A DNA stretch of 64,000 bases from the NCBI GenBank assembly GCA_002914845.1, contig JXTC01000077.1, positions 104,161 through 168,160 on the forward strand. The letters are read 5' to 3'. Under the pieces are notes generated by a model, which saw nothing but the letters and a program-made list of their open reading frames with translations, had not been told where the DNA came from and made no database searches. Positions within the stretch are counted from its first letter, which is position 1. Each line of letters opens with the position of its first letter. The DNA comes from Trema orientale (taxonomy: Eukaryota; Streptophyta; Magnoliopsida; Rosales; Cannabaceae). The position numbers were made by a program, and so were the translations under genes. Below are positions 10,449 through 21,843 of the stretch, piece after piece.

Positions 10449-13400
10449 TTACATCTTATCCTTATGTGCTTTCGTTTTCTCAATAGACTCCATGGTTTCT
10501 TCAAAGGATTTCTGAGGGCACCAGTGAAAAGAATCAAAAAAATAAATAAAGAAAAAAAAAATAAAAGAACAAGGAAGTTCATCTAATATCCCAATAAAGT
10601 TCTGAAATAAACATATAGGATGATTGGACAGAACTGTTAAAGAATATTATAAAAAGAAAGGATCCAAAAAACGGCCAAATTAAATAGAACTTATTTTGTT
10701 AACAAATTAAATAGAACTTAATAACACAATGTTGAATACTGGAACTGAATAAGAGGTTCTCCCGAACCAGCATGGTTAATTATCAACAACTAGAAAAACA
10801 TGGAGGCGATATCGGAGTTGGACTAGTTATATATACTGCTGAGTAAACCTTTTGCTGGTTTGATATCTTCTGCATTACAATTTACATTACAATGAGGAGT
10901 GGAAATTCTAGAATATATGGAGGATAAATAGCTAGCACCCTTGCTAAAAGGCCATGTTGCCAGTACGAGAAGTCGTTAGATTCTGATAGGATTTTGCTAA
11001 GGAACGAAAGTAAATTCTAACTTTATTGAAAGGAAATTAAAAAAAAACAGAAGATGCTAGGCAATTCGAGAGGCCAGCTTCTCTCCCCCAGAGAATAGCT
11101 CCTATTCTTCTCACTCATTCCCCCCTCCCTACTTTCCCCCCCTACTCCTATATATCTCCCTCACCGTTACAACCAACCAAACAGAAAGCATAGCTGGCTA
11201 AATAACTAAACCTAACCAAAATTACTGCTAAGACCATCTTGCCCACAAGCAGAATTACTATGCTCATCCCTTCTTAGCACGCCTCACATAGGTGCACCTG
11301 ATAGGAGGTTTATCAATACCCCGATCCCATAGAGTCACCTTGTCCTCAAGGTGAAATTCAGGAAATTGGGCTTGCAACAATTCATAGGGCTCCCAGGTAG
11401 CTTCGTATGATGGTAGTCCCTTCCAACGGATCAGGACTTCCAAACGGTGAGGATAACCATCGGCCGGCTGCCGAAGACCCAACAATTCAGCAGGTTCGAC
11501 TATTAGCTCGAGATCGTCCTGTAACTGAGGAGGTAGCGAGGAAGCTGGTTGGGTTCCACCTATTGCCTTGCGGAGTTGAGAGACGTGAAACACGGGATGA
11601 ATCTTGGCGGAATCCGGAAGGTGTAGCTTGTAAGCAACAACCCCTATACGTGCCACAACTGCGTACGGTCCATAGTAGCGAGGAGATAGCTTCTCGTTGG
11701 CACGGCCAGCTAAGGAGTGCTGACGGTATGGATGAAGCTTGACATATACGAGGTCCCCAACCGCAAATTGAACATCCCGGCGCTTCTTATCAGCAGATGC
11801 TTTCATCTTTTGCTGAGCCCGATGGAGTTGCTCTTGTAACTCACCCAATATGGAGTCCCTTTCTTGGAGTTGTTGTTCAAGGGAGGAAACAACAGTGGAC
11901 CCTTTTTCAAATCGCAGCAAGGGCGGAGGTTCTCTTCCATACACAATAAAGAAAGGGGTGCGTTGGGTGGCGGTATGGAAAGAGGTATTATACCAATATT
12001 CTGCCCAGTGTAACCAGCGAGCCCACAAGCGGGGTGTGGTGTTGGCAAAACACCTCAGGTAAGTCTCCAGTCCCCGATTCACCACTTCTGACTGGCCATC
12101 CGTTTGGGGGTGGTAAGCTGTCGTATATTGCAGGGTCGTTCCATACAACTTAAATACTTCCTTCCAAAACAGACTCATGAATAGTGGAGCACGGTCCGTC
12201 ACAATGGAATGCGGCACGCCATGGAGACGTACAATTTCCTTAACAAATACACTAGCCACAGTAAGAGCGGAAAATGGGTGCTTCAATCCCAGGAAATGAG
12301 CATATTTGCTGTAACGGTCGACTACGACCAAAATGGTGTCGATGCCCTCTGATTTTGGAAGCCCTTCCACGAAGTCCATTGACAATTCCTCCCATACTTT
12401 CGTTGGAATTGGTAAGGGTTGCAAGAGACCCCCTGGAGTTAGTGCCATATACTTGTTCTGTTGGCAAGTTTGACATCCGGCCACATACTGTTGAACGTCT
12501 TTCTTCATTCCTTCCCAAAAAAAAGTTGCTGCTAAGCGCTTATAGGTCTTAAGGACCCCTGAATGGCCTCCGATTACGCTGTCGTGCGCTTCGCGAAGTA
12601 GGGTTGTAATGAGATGTGAGCCTTTGGGAATTACAAGTCGACCCTGATATAAGAGGCGACCCTGCACTACTGCATAACCTGGTTTAGCAGCTGAATTGTT
12701 AAGTAACTGCTTGCATAATGGTCCTAACACGGTGTCATGTGCTACCTGCTCTGCTATCTCGTCCAAGTGAGTCTCCTGGGGTAGGGATAGGGCCATCAAT
12801 GTTGCTCCAGAGACCACACGAGACAGCGCATCAGCTGCCTTGTTCTCCAACCCAGGCTTGTACTGTATGTCAAAATCATAGCCAAGCAATTTAGTGAGCC
12901 ATTTTTGGTGGTCTGCCGACACCATCCGTTGTTCACACAAGAATTTGAGGCTGCGCTGATCCGTTCGGACAATGAATCGCCGCCCGATGAGGTAGTGCCG
13001 CCACTTTTGGATTGCCAGAACAATTGCCATTAGTTCCCGCTCGTAAATGGACTTACAGCGCTCATGGGGTTTGAGAGCTTGGCTGAAGTACGCAATCGGT
13101 TGTTGGTCTTGCATAAGGATAGCTCCCAAACCATGGCCGGATGCATCTGTCTCGAGGATGAGGGTCCGGGAAAAATCAAGTAGCGCCAACACAGGAACAG
13201 AGGACATTGCTTTTTTGAGCTGTTGAAATGCTGCTTCTGCCTCATTGTTCCAAAGAAAATTATCCTTTCGAAGCTGACTCGTTAGGGGAGCCGCAATGGA
13301 GCCATATCCTGCTACGAATCGCCTATAGTAACCTGTCAGCCCAAGGAAACCTCGCAGCTCTCGGATGTTTTTGGGACTCGGCCACTGGAGCATAGCTTCA

Positions 13401-16400
13401 ATTTTAGATGGGTCAGCGGCTACCCCCGACCCCGATATGATGTGCCCAAGATATTCGATTTGGCATTGACCGAAATGACACTTTTTCTTGTTGGCATAAA
13501 GCTTGTTAGCGTTGAGAATTCCCAACACTCGGGTCAGGTGAGCAAGGTGATCTTCCATAGAACTACTATAAACCAGTATATCATCAAAAAAAACAAGGAC
13601 AAACTGGCGCAAGCATTCCTTGAATACCTCATTCATTAGGGCCTGAAAAGTTGCTGGTGCGTTGGTCAAGCCGAAAGGCATGACCAAGAACTCATAGTGG
13701 CCTTCATGGGTCCGAAAAGCGGTCTTCGGCACATCCTCTGGCTTCACTCTAATCTGGTGGTAGCCAGATTTCAGGTCAATCTTGGAGAACACCGTAGCAC
13801 CATGTAATTCATCTAAGAGCTCATCAATGACAGGTATTGGAAACTTGTTGGGTACTGTGACTTTATTAAGCGCTCGGTAGTCGACGCAAAACCTCCAACT
13901 TCCATCTTTCTTCTTGACTAATATCACTGGGCTTGAGAATGGACTGGTACTGGGATGTATGATGCCCGCAGCGAGCATCTCCTTGACTAATCGCTCAATT
14001 TCTCCTTTCTGAATGTGGGGATATCGGTACGGCTGAACACTGACTGGTGCGGTTCCCGGCTGCAGGAGAATGGCGTGGTCATGCGAACGACTTGGTGGCA
14101 ACGTGTTCGGCCAATCAAACACCAACTCGAACTGTCGCAAGACTTCTCGCACTGGTTTAGGGGCTGCCAAATCATCGCTATTAGGCTCCATCGTCATGGT
14201 GCCTAGTTCCAGCAAGACCCCATGGCCTTGGTCTTTTAGAGCCTTCATCATTGCCTTGAGAGATACCATGGATTTACACAACCCTGGATCCCCTTGGAGC
14301 GTGACGGCCACATCTCCCACTTTGAATTTCATGGACAAAGCTTTCCAATTAACGTGCATGCCACCCAATGTTTCGAGCCACTTCATCCCTAAAATTACAT
14401 CCGAGCTGCCCAATTCCAGTGGAAGGAAGTCCTCCACAATGTCAATGTTCTGGAGTGTCAGCACAACCCCCTTGCATATACCTTCCCCTTTAACAGTAAG
14501 CCCCGTACCCATAAGCACGCCGTATCCACTAGTGGTGTGGATGGGAATTCCTAAGCGGTCAACTAGCTCTGACGAAATGAAGTTGTGCGAAGGGCCGCAA
14601 TCGATGAGTACCACGACATCTTTCTGGGCGATCCGGCCTTGGATCTTCATGGTCTTAGGGGTGGTCAAACCGACCACAGAATTGAGAGACAATTCCACAG
14701 TATCCTCGACCCCCAGCGGTTCCTCAAGCTCTGGTTCTCCAGCTGGTGCTGCCGAATCAATTTCGTCACACTCCTCGTCGACGACTAGCACTTGCAGAGT
14801 CTTGTTCTTGCAACGGTGGCCTACCGAATACTTCTCATCGCAGCGAAAACATAATCCCTTCTCTCTTTTCGTGCGTAGTTCTGCATCTGTGAGTTTTGTG
14901 AAAGAGGGAACGGGTCGCGGCCCTGTGGAACGAAGAACAGAAGGAACAGATGCTTGGATTGAAGGCAGCTGTGACGAGGCGGTAATAGAAGAGCTGGGAA
15001 TTGAGAGAGAGCCCTTAGCACGATTTGGGCCCAGCCCACTCTTTGATTGATACAAAAGCAGGTTACGGTCTTCCACTCGCTGGGCCATCTCCATAATACG
15101 GGCCAGCCCAACTGGTTGCAACAGCTTAACCTCAGCCCGTATCTCTGAGGATAGCCCATTAATGAAGCTGCTCTCCATCACAGAGAGTCCTTGGATCTGC
15201 GAAGCTAACATCTCGAACGCACGTCGATATTCGCGGACGCTGCTGTCCTGGCAGAGTGCGAGCAGTTGCTCGCATGCGGTGCCCTCTTGCGAGGGTCGGA
15301 ACCGATCGAGAAGGGACGACTTCAGTTCAACCCAACTTCGAATCGGTCGTCTCCCATCGGCCCATTGGAACCAGGCGAGCGCATCACCATCGAGACTGAT
15401 AACGGCAGCCTCGAGTTTTTCGGCCTCCGAGAGTCGGTGAAGATTGAAGAATCGCTCGGCGCGGAATACCCAGCCGTTTGGGTTGGTGCCCCCGAAAACC
15501 GGCATCTCGAGTTGACGAACGCCCACATCGTTACTCACAGAAGAGGGGTTACTCCGGAAACACGGCCGCCCACGATCAGTGAGCAGCGCGGTAGGTGGTG
15601 GTGGTGTGGTCATCCCCAGCGGCGGTTGCGGGATCGGGGCAGATGATCCGGGATCCGGGGGAACGCGCGGAGGAATATCGAGCTGCTTCAGCACCGTCTC
15701 GACCCGATCGAGCATGGCCATCTTGGCCATTAGCGTCTCAACGGATGACCCAAATGAGGTGAGTCGCTGGAGTTCAGTTTGGACGCTGAGTAAACTTTCC
15801 TGCATTCCACCCAAACGTTCTTCCACAGTACCCATTCGTTCTTCTATCTTGCTCGGAGCCATGCCCAGAAAAGTGCTCTGATACCAATTTGATAGGATTT
15901 TGCTAAGGAACGAAAGTAAATTCTAACTTTATTGAAAGGAAATTAAAAAAAAACAGAAGATGCTAGGCAATTCGAGAGGCCAGCTTCTCTCCCCCAGAGA
16001 ATAGCTCCTATTCTTCTCACTCATTCCCCCCTCCCTACTTTCCCCCCCTACTCCTATATATCTCCCTCACCGTTACAACCAACCAAACAGAAAGCATAGC
16101 TGGCTAAATAACTAAACCTAACCAAAATTACTGCTAAGACCATCTTGCCCACAAGCAGAATTACTATGCTCGTCCCTTCTTAGCACGCCTCACATAGGTG
16201 CACCTGATAGGAGGTTTATCAGATTCTCTATCCTAATTTTTACCTAGCTAGTCATTCTAATGATGTATTTTTTGAGATTGTAGGAATAAAACAATTGGAA
16301 CAAATGTAATCTATAATTCTAGGTCCAATGGCACAATAGTCCCAGGGGTCAAAGCAGCTATAAGTCTGTGATCATCTGGGGGCTAAGTTACCAGAACTAC

Positions 16401-19400
16401 TATAAAGAAACATCTGAGCAGACACCAGTCACAAGTAGCAGAATTAGAGAAGTAGAAATGCAAGTCCAAGGAGAGAAAAAAGTAAGAGCAACATACCCCA
16501 GAATTATGCATCTTCCACAAGGCCTCCCTGCCAATATCAATTACAAACATCCCACCCAATAAAGCACTGCATAGAATTAATTTCCCAAAATCAGTCTAAA
16601 CTCTTCCAACTAATAAACTGGTTAACTATTGCATAGAAAGATTAGATATGGTAGAATAGGAGCACACATAATCCTGCAAAACAATTTGGACCACAAATTA
16701 AAATATAATTCGCTTATCAACTAATTAATTAGCAAAGTTAATTAACATCTATAATTCGCTAATCAAGTCCAGCAAGGTGGACCAATGAATATTGCAACCA
16801 TTAGTCTAATTGCTACAAGAATCTAACCACCTGTTGCATGAAGTTATTACTCTGTCAAATCCCCTGTCAATAAAATTGTTTGTTTCTTAAAATTATTAAA
16901 TGTTACAACAACTCAAATGTCTCCTTATTTACTTATTTATTTTGGGGGAGAGGGGTTCAAGAAGGAAACGACTCCTACTAATGATGTAAGTCAAGGAAAG
17001 TACAAAATGAAAACCAGGAAGGGAAGTGCAGACAAAGATACAAGGAAAGATAGCACAACATTCCCAAGAACAACTAAGTCAAATAAGAAAGAGTATTGAT
17101 AATTAGTTAAAATTCAACATAGATTTTGAAAAGCAAGCAAGGCAGTACAAAAAAAGCCCCTTCACCACCTTCTTCGTTAGTGATTTGTGGAGATTGTATC
17201 AGCTGAACGAGGACAATGATATTAATTTCCATCAAAGAATTGGGAGAAGGTGTGTAACGCATATCTAGTTAGTTATGATTTGATAAAAGTGTCAAGATGC
17301 AGAAAGCAATGGAGCTCGGACTCAGTATTTGGGTGCAAACTCCTTTTTTATATTTTTGTTTTATTTTTTAAGAAACAAAACTATTACTGATAAAAAGAAT
17401 TACAAGAAAGGGGTTGAGAAGTCCAGCAAAGACAAAATTACAAACTAGATCTCTAATCCCTTACAAAATCAAAAAAAAAAAAAAGCTTCCGAACTCTTTA
17501 ACTTTAACTAAACATAAAGCGACCCAGTATTTTACTTTATAGAATAGGTGATTAAGATAGTTAAAAGTGAAATTAACCAAAAAAAAAAAAAAAAAAAAAA
17601 GAAAGATAGTGGAAGTTATCAAGAAAAGCAAAGCAACCTAGAGATTGAAAATTAGAAGAGAAAATTCCAATTAAGAGAGAAAAAATTAGTGACAGGTATC
17701 AAGAAGCTGAAGTTAATCTAAGAAGTTTTATGACTCCATGAGCCTTTTGCATCTTGGGTAGAAGCTGTAGGCATGCAGTTTATGCACACCAAGAATTGGC
17801 TCATTTTTGCTTCGCATAAAAGGATGTTCTGAATTGTTGCTTGAAAGTTCAATTTGAGTACAAAAATTAACTTGGGCTAAAAGACAACTTTTATCTTTTA
17901 TCTTTTTCCCTAATCTATTTTAATTTGGTCGAAGTCTTTTGTATGGTGGAACTTTCACAGTTTTCCACAAACTGAGCTGACAATCTATTATGTTTATCCT
18001 TAGGCTTAGGTACTTAATATTCCTAAATTACATTTCTCACATCATTATTGAGATTAGCCAACAAGAGTTTAACTAGTCAGGAAATTTGGGAAAATCAATA
18101 TACCATGTTACTCTGTTGCAGTCTTTCAGTGAAATGTTCGCAGAAGCAAATCAACTATCTAGACCCAAGTTGTTTATCAGTTTTTTTATTATTATTTGTT
18201 TAAAATATAAATAAATAGACAACTAACTATACCAAAGTTCACATAATATTTAACAATCCTAAATCAATATGTAAAGTCACATGGTGGTCAAATAAACAGC
18301 TTTACTAATGAAAGTTCAACACAGAAAATACCAACTCTATTTAATTTCATTCTGCCAATTTTTGAAACCAATTTACTCAAAACCATGACTTCCACAGTAG
18401 TACGACAAAAAAGCAAGTTTCATTCACTCCCCTTTCAAATAGTAGCTTTTGTACATTGGCTGAGAAATTCCAACTTGGGGTTCTTGCCAGACCTTACACT
18501 AAGCAGTAGAGACATTCATACAAAACCCACACTGATGATGTAGATGTATTATTTTAGGCTAATTTAAAAAACCCTCCAAACAAAGACTTATTGCATAGTC
18601 ACTTCGAAGTCTATTATACGCTAAGTCACATTATGAATGTGTTTCTTTTCTTTTATTTATTTCAGTACTTCTCTTCCCGCTAAAATCTACAATCTTTGGA
18701 AGGCAGGAAACTCTAGCGTATTACCGGGTTGGTCCCACGAGGAACCAAATCCCAAACTTCATGGGAGCAAACCACGAGCGTGACCACTTGACATAACACT
18801 CATGGGTTACATTACGAATGTGTTCTTAACTAGTGACTATAATCATCAACAGATTCATTAACTTCCACCGCTCATTATCTCATATAAATACTGTTTACGG
18901 AAGCTAATGCAGATATAACCAGTGGCGGTAACCATTTCTAACAATCCTGAACAATGTACCATTCCCACAAACACTAGAATCAGATAATGTACCACCCCAA
19001 TTTACCAAAGCACAATAACAATTATGAAAAACGAAGTTAAAATCTGAAATGGGAGAATCATACCCAGCAAAGGCGGCATTGAGAAGAAACGCTCGCGTGG
19101 TTAAGAAGCGAAGCACGTTCTCGAACCCGGAAACGAAGCCATGGGAGCCAGTGGCAGAACCAGAACCAGCTCTATATTCGCTGCCATAATTCTGATACCC
19201 ATAGCCATAGCCATAATTATTGCCATAGTTGGCACCCGAATTCTGGGTCCGAAACCGAGATCGGAAATTGTAGTCGGCGCGCCTGCGATCGTCGCTGAGG
19301 ACCTCGTAGGCCGCGGAGACCTGCTTGAATCGGAGAGTGGCGCTGTCCCTGACGGCCTTGGGGGAACCACAATGCTTGTCGGGATGAAATTTCACGGCCA

Positions 19401-19473
19401 ATCTCCGAAACGCTTCCTTGATTTCGTCCTTGCTCGCGTTCTTGCCCAAACCCAGTACCTCGTAGTGATCCAT
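10449..19473 (-). CDS. J-domain (DnaJ-type) co-chaperone with C-terminal hydrophobic segment, DnaJ72-like
   Basis: Three exons on the minus strand: 19473-19064, 16566-16497 and 10511-10449, with phases that fit, giving about 180 residues. Exon 1 encodes an N-terminal J domain: the HPD motif is present (KFHPDKH), preceded by the basic helix II (EAFRRLAVK) and followed by [14 protein letters not shown] glycine/tyrosine/asparagine-rich linker ([10 protein letters not shown]) follows. Exon 2 encodes a hydrophobic stretch, [10 protein letters not shown], completing FLLNAAFAG from exon 1 as a possible membrane segment, then [12 protein letters not shown]. Exon 3 encodes [14 protein letters not shown] up to the stop. 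This layout matches plant DnaJ72-like type III J proteins, which stimulate Hsp70 ATPase; the client is unknown. Intron 1 is about 2.5 kb. Intron 2 is about 6 kb because it holds a complete LTR retrotransposon in the same orientation. Exons 2 and 3 are assigned by eye from splice sites and family resemblance. Confidence 0.82.
10984..11315 (-). repeat. 3' LTR of the chromovirus
   Basis: 332 bp, TGATAG...TATCA. It contains the end of the gag-pol frame (stop at 11264-11266). The bases next to it on the interior side read GGGATCGGGGTAT on the minus strand, a weak polypurine tract. Confidence 0.93.
11264..15862 (-). CDS. Gag-Pol polyprotein of Ty3/gypsy chromovirus
   Basis: A single 1532-residue frame with no stop or frameshift, starting 28 nt inside the 5' LTR boundary. 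Order of domains: coiled-coil-like N-terminus (about 1-60); gag (about 110-280); zinc knuckle [14 protein letters not shown] (338-351); aspartic protease with [12 protein letters not shown] (about 419-430), where the active-site triad reads D-C-G rather than the commoner D-S/T-G; reverse transcriptase with the FFDD catalytic motif ([12 protein letters not shown], around 755); RNase H ([11 protein letters not shown], around 880); integrase with an HHCC zinc-binding segment ([10 protein letters not shown]...CQTCQQNK) and a catalytic core starting with [10 protein letters not shown] and containing VTDRAPLF; and a C-terminal chromodomain ([17 protein letters not shown]). These functions copy the element's RNA to DNA and insert it. 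The last 17 or so residues are encoded by the 3' LTR. Confidence 0.95.
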   Translation of the reverse strand: MAPSKIEERMGTVEERLGGMQESLLSVQTELQRLTSFGSSVETLMAKMAMLDRVETVLKQLDIPPRVPPDPGSSAPIPQPPLGMTTPPPPTALLTDRGRPCFRSNPSSVSNDVGVRQLEMPVFGGTNPNGWVFRAERFFNLHRLSEAEKLEAAVISLDGDALAWFQWADGRRPIRSWVELKSSLLDRFRPSQEGTACEQLLALCQDSSVREYRRAFEMLASQIQGLSVMESSFINGLSSEIRAEVKLLQPVGLARIMEMAQRVEDRNLLLYQSKSGLGPNRAKGSLSIPSSSITASSQLPSIQASVPSVLRSTGPRPVPSFTKLTDAELRTKREKGLCFRCDEKYSVGHRCKNKTLQVLVVDEECDEIDSAAPAGEPELEEPLGVEDTVELSLNSVVGLTTPKTMKIQGRIAQKDVVVLIDCGPSHNFISSELVDRLGIPIHTTSGYGVLMGTGLTVKGEGICKGVVLTLQNIDIVEDFLPLELGSSDVILGMKWLETLGGMHVNWKALSMKFKVGDVAVTLQGDPGLCKSMVSLKAMMKALKDQGHGVLLELGTMTMEPNSDDLAAPKPVREVLRQFELVFDWPNTLPPSRSHDHAILLQPGTAPVSVQPYRYPHIQKGEIERLVKEMLAAGIIHPSTSPFSSPVILVKKKDGSWRFCVDYRALNKVTVPNKFPIPVIDELLDELHGATVFSKIDLKSGYHQIRVKPEDVPKTAFRTHEGHYEFLVMPFGLTNAPATFQALMNEVFKECLRQFVLVFFDDILVYSSSMEDHLAHLTRVLGILNANKLYANKKKCHFGQCQIEYLGHIISGSGVAADPSKIEAMLQWPSPKNIRELRGFLGLTGYYRRFVAGYGSIAAPLTSQLRKDNFLWNNEAEAAFQQLKKAMSSVPVLALLDFSRTLILETDASGHGLGAILMQDQQPIAYFSQALKPHERCKSIYERELMAIVLAIQKWRHYLIGRRFIVRTDQRSLKFLCEQRMVSADHQKWLTKLLGYDFDIQYKPGLENKAADALSRVVSGATLMALSLPQETHLDEIAEQVAHDTVLGPLCKQLLNNSAAKPGYAVVQGRLLYQGRLVIPKGSHLITTLLREAHDSVIGGHSGVLKTYKRLAATFFWEGMKKDVQQYVAGCQTCQQNKYMALTPGGLLQPLPIPTKVWEELSMDFVEGLPKSEGIDTILVVVDRYSKYAHFLGLKHPFSALTVASVFVKEIVRLHGVPHSIVTDRAPLFMSLFWKEVFKLYGTTLQYTTAYHPQTDGQSEVVNRGLETYLRCFANTTPRLWARWLHWAEYWYNTSFHTATQRTPFFIVYGREPPPLLRFEKGSTVVSSLEQQLQERDSILGELQEQLHRAQQKMKASADKKRRDVQFAVGDLVYVKLHPYRQHSLAGRANEKLSPRYYGPYAVVARIGVVAYKLHLPDSAKIHPVFHVSQLRKAIGGTQPASSLPPQLQDDLELIVEPAELLGLRQPADGYPHRLEVLIRWKGLPSYEATWEPYELLQAQFPEFHLEDKVTLWDRGIDKPPIRCTYVRRAKKG
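15875..15886 (-). other. Primer-binding site (tRNA-iMet type)
   Basis: On the minus strand this reads TGGTATCAGAGC, complementary to the 3' end of initiator methionine tRNA, the common primer of plant LTR elements. It lies 3 nt from the 5' LTR and just before the gag start codon. Confidence 0.9.
15890..16221 (-). repeat. 5' LTR of the chromovirus
   Basis: 332 bp, identical to the 3' LTR except G at 16172 in place of A at 11266. A TATA-like box (minus-strand ATATATAGGAG, near 16055-16065) lies inside it. Confidence 0.93.
16567..19063 (-). other. Intron 1 of the J-domain gene
   Basis: About 2.5 kb of AT-rich DNA with two poly-A runs (near 17470 and 17578-17600). No transposon with defined ends and no second gene could be identified. 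Apparent frames here, such as 16917-17099, are low complexity. Confidence 0.6.
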
Positions 19474-20358
19474 GCTTTTCTACCTTTTTCTCATCACGAA
19501 TTTTCCCGAGAAAATAATAATGACCTAATTGATTGATGGAATCTATTGAAAAAGAAAAATGAGGGGCTTAAAGGGTTTGAGGAAAAGGAAAGCTGGATGG
19601 TGTGGTGTTAGAAGCTTGGTATCTATGGCGGGGAGAAGTCAGAAGTGTAATGGAGGCGGGAGTGAATGACGTCTACGTGGCGCTGCCATAGCCGGTAGTC
19701 GTTTTGTTAAGTTTCTAATCAATTATCAAAGTTATTTCGAAAAAGAAAAACTAGATAGAATATAAGCTTGTTTGAAAACAATTTTGTTTTGTATTTTTTG
19801 TTTTTTAAAATGAAATATAAATTGAAAATCTATTTAAGTAAATTTTTGAAAAAACTTAACTATTTTTTTCATTTAGAAAAAAAATAAAAAAAATAAAAAT
19901 ATATTCAAGCAAATCAGTGTTTTTTTTTTTTTTCCTCACAAAATTTCGTATTCATTTTTTTTTTTAGGAAATAATGAACATTTTCAATTTTGATGCCGGA
20001 TCTGGTGCACTTAGTGGCCTAGAGAGGCAATTGGTTCTAAAATCGATTGACATCTGGTTGTTCGAAATGAACATTAGAGGAGATGTCGTTTGGTGGCGGA
20101 AATTGTTCCTCTAAGCCTCCGAGATTTATGTTCACGATGCGTTTCCTTTTCTATTGGGTTTTGAAAGTAGGAAGGGTATATATTACGTAATTCATATTGT
20201 GAGTTTCAGTTTTGACAAAATTTATTAATAAGATACTTTTATTATCCCCAAGCCATTACTTGACCAACTGGATGCAAATACCCATTTTGGAAATATGTGG
20301 GAACTCTTTGGTGTAAATTCCTTCATTAGGATGTCTTATTATAAAACTTTTGACTAGC
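19474..20358. other. Upstream region of the J-domain gene
   Basis: Presumed promoter and 5' untranslated region of the minus-strand J-domain gene, then AT-rich spacer with poly-T runs (19919-19934, 19956-19965). No other feature is supported. Confidence 0.5.
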
Positions 20359-20363
20359 CCTTT

Positions 20364-21843
20364 TGTTATGCGAAATACATTTACGTAAAATAATCGCAAA
20401 TGCATAAGTTGTAAACAAGTAATAAAGTGATAAGTATAGAGTTGTCGATCCCACGAAAAATTAGGTATTAAATTCTTGTTAAAAATCAGAATTGTCGTGA
20501 CCTAACTTTATCTAGGCAACCAAACTAAATAAATTTATAACTTAAACAAATACAACTATAAATATAAATATAAAAATAAAATATGGAGACTTCTATGTAC
20601 AAATGTACTAGGAGATTGAATTTACCTAACTATCAACTATGTCTTTTAATCACCAATTGCATTCTAATCAATTATTCATAGTTTATAAGCCAAAAACCCA
20701 AAAGTACTTTTACTCTCTCTCTCGAGTGCCGAGTGAAATCATTCCTAAATCTCGGTTCTGATATCTCCATTTTGAACCTATAAATTAAGAATTTATCATG
20801 TTTAATGGTTCTTTGATCATAGCTTCAAAGGACTTATATGTCCTCTCGAACTCTATAAAATTCTAGGTTGTGTTATTCTAGTCATATCCAAAATCTCCTC
20901 TCTCGAGTGCCAGGTTCTATAAACTAATTCATCCTAATGGTGGTCAAACAATTGAGAAGTATTAAGAATGGAATAACATAAATAAATTCAAGAACATATT
21001 GAAAATCAAGACAGAGAATCAAAGTATAAGCTACATCATTCCCCTAACATATAACAACTAGTTCAACATAGGAGAATCCAATACTAATTTCAATAAGAAT
21101 TTCATATATCTAAATATATTCATAACTTCTAGCGCAGTACAAAATTCAGATGAAATTAGGGTGAGAAAGAGGATAAGAAAAACTCTTTTGTGGAGGTAGA
21201 ACTTCAAGCCTTCAATCTCTTCAAGCCACTCTCTCAAACATCCTCTCTAAGATTTTTGCTCCAAGCTCCTTCCTCTCTAGAAGTTTTGAGCTCTCTTTGT
21301 TGTGTTTCCTCTCCAACTTTTTACACTTGCTGTAGAGGCTAAAATATGCATTTATAGGGTATCTAAATGATCTAGCACAAAGGGAATTCAGTCCATTCGA
21401 TCGGATACAGTCAATGGTCGAGATTTCACTTATCTCACTAAACTATGATTTTGGACACGAGAGAGCATCGCAGTGCTCCTTGGTAAGTGCCACGGCGCTC
21501 ACGGCTCTAGAAAGTTTTCTTCCAGAGAGCGTCGTGGCACTCCTTGATAAGAGCCGTGGTGCTCCCGATTCTGAAAAATCAGCACCTTACTTCCCGGATG
21601 CGCTGTTTCGTTGTTTTAACTCTGTTTTACCTGATTTTTATTGCATTACATTCGTATCAGACTCAACTTCAATCCAAAAGGGATGGAGTACCCATGTTTG
21701 ATACTAATTCATCTTGATTCGTATTTATTCACAACAATTATAAAAACAAAGCAAAAATATATCAAACTAACAAAAATACTTGAGAACTCACAATTGTTTG
21801 AACTGAATAATACTTGATTTGTAAGTGAATTAATCACTCATTA
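20364..21843 (-). repeat. 3' LTR of the gag-only element
   Basis: About 1480 bp. It shares with the partner at 24547 characteristic stretches such as TTGTCGTGACCTAAC and ACTTCTATGTACAAATGTAC, with many substitutions and small indels between copies. Confidence 0.85.

Larger units (their letters stand above)
10984..16221 (-). mobile_element. Complete Ty3/gypsy chromovirus-type LTR retrotransposon, recently inserted
   Basis: Two 332-bp LTRs (10984-11315 and 15890-16221) start TGATAG and end TATCA, and are flanked by the 5-bp duplication GATTC (10979-10983 and 16222-16226). By eye the LTRs differ at one position (A at 11266, G at 16172), so insertion was recent. A tRNA-iMet-type primer site lies next to the right LTR, which is therefore the 5' LTR of a minus-strand element. 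One uninterrupted gag-pol frame fills the interior. Short LTRs and a chromodomain at the end of integrase point to a chromovirus, perhaps of the Reina type; the clade is inference. It sits in intron 2 of the J-domain gene. Confidence 0.95.

Noticed and set aside
14070..15050. 326-codon open frame on the plus strand
   Set aside because: It is antisense to the gag-pol frame of the chromovirus, has no recognisable domain, and its openness follows from the codon composition of the sense gene. The same holds for other plus-strand frames at 11407-15881.
18904..19063. Continuation of J-domain exon 1 into a longer frame ending at 18904
   Set aside because: A good 5' splice site (GG|gtatga) at 19064/19063 and a family-like exon 2 at 16566-16497 in the right phase fit far better than the read-through tail, which has no resemblance to the family.
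21414..21701. 95-codon frame in the 3' LTR, with a relative at 25404-25737
   Set aside because: Both lie at corresponding places in the two LTRs, do not keep the same frame, and match no known protein.
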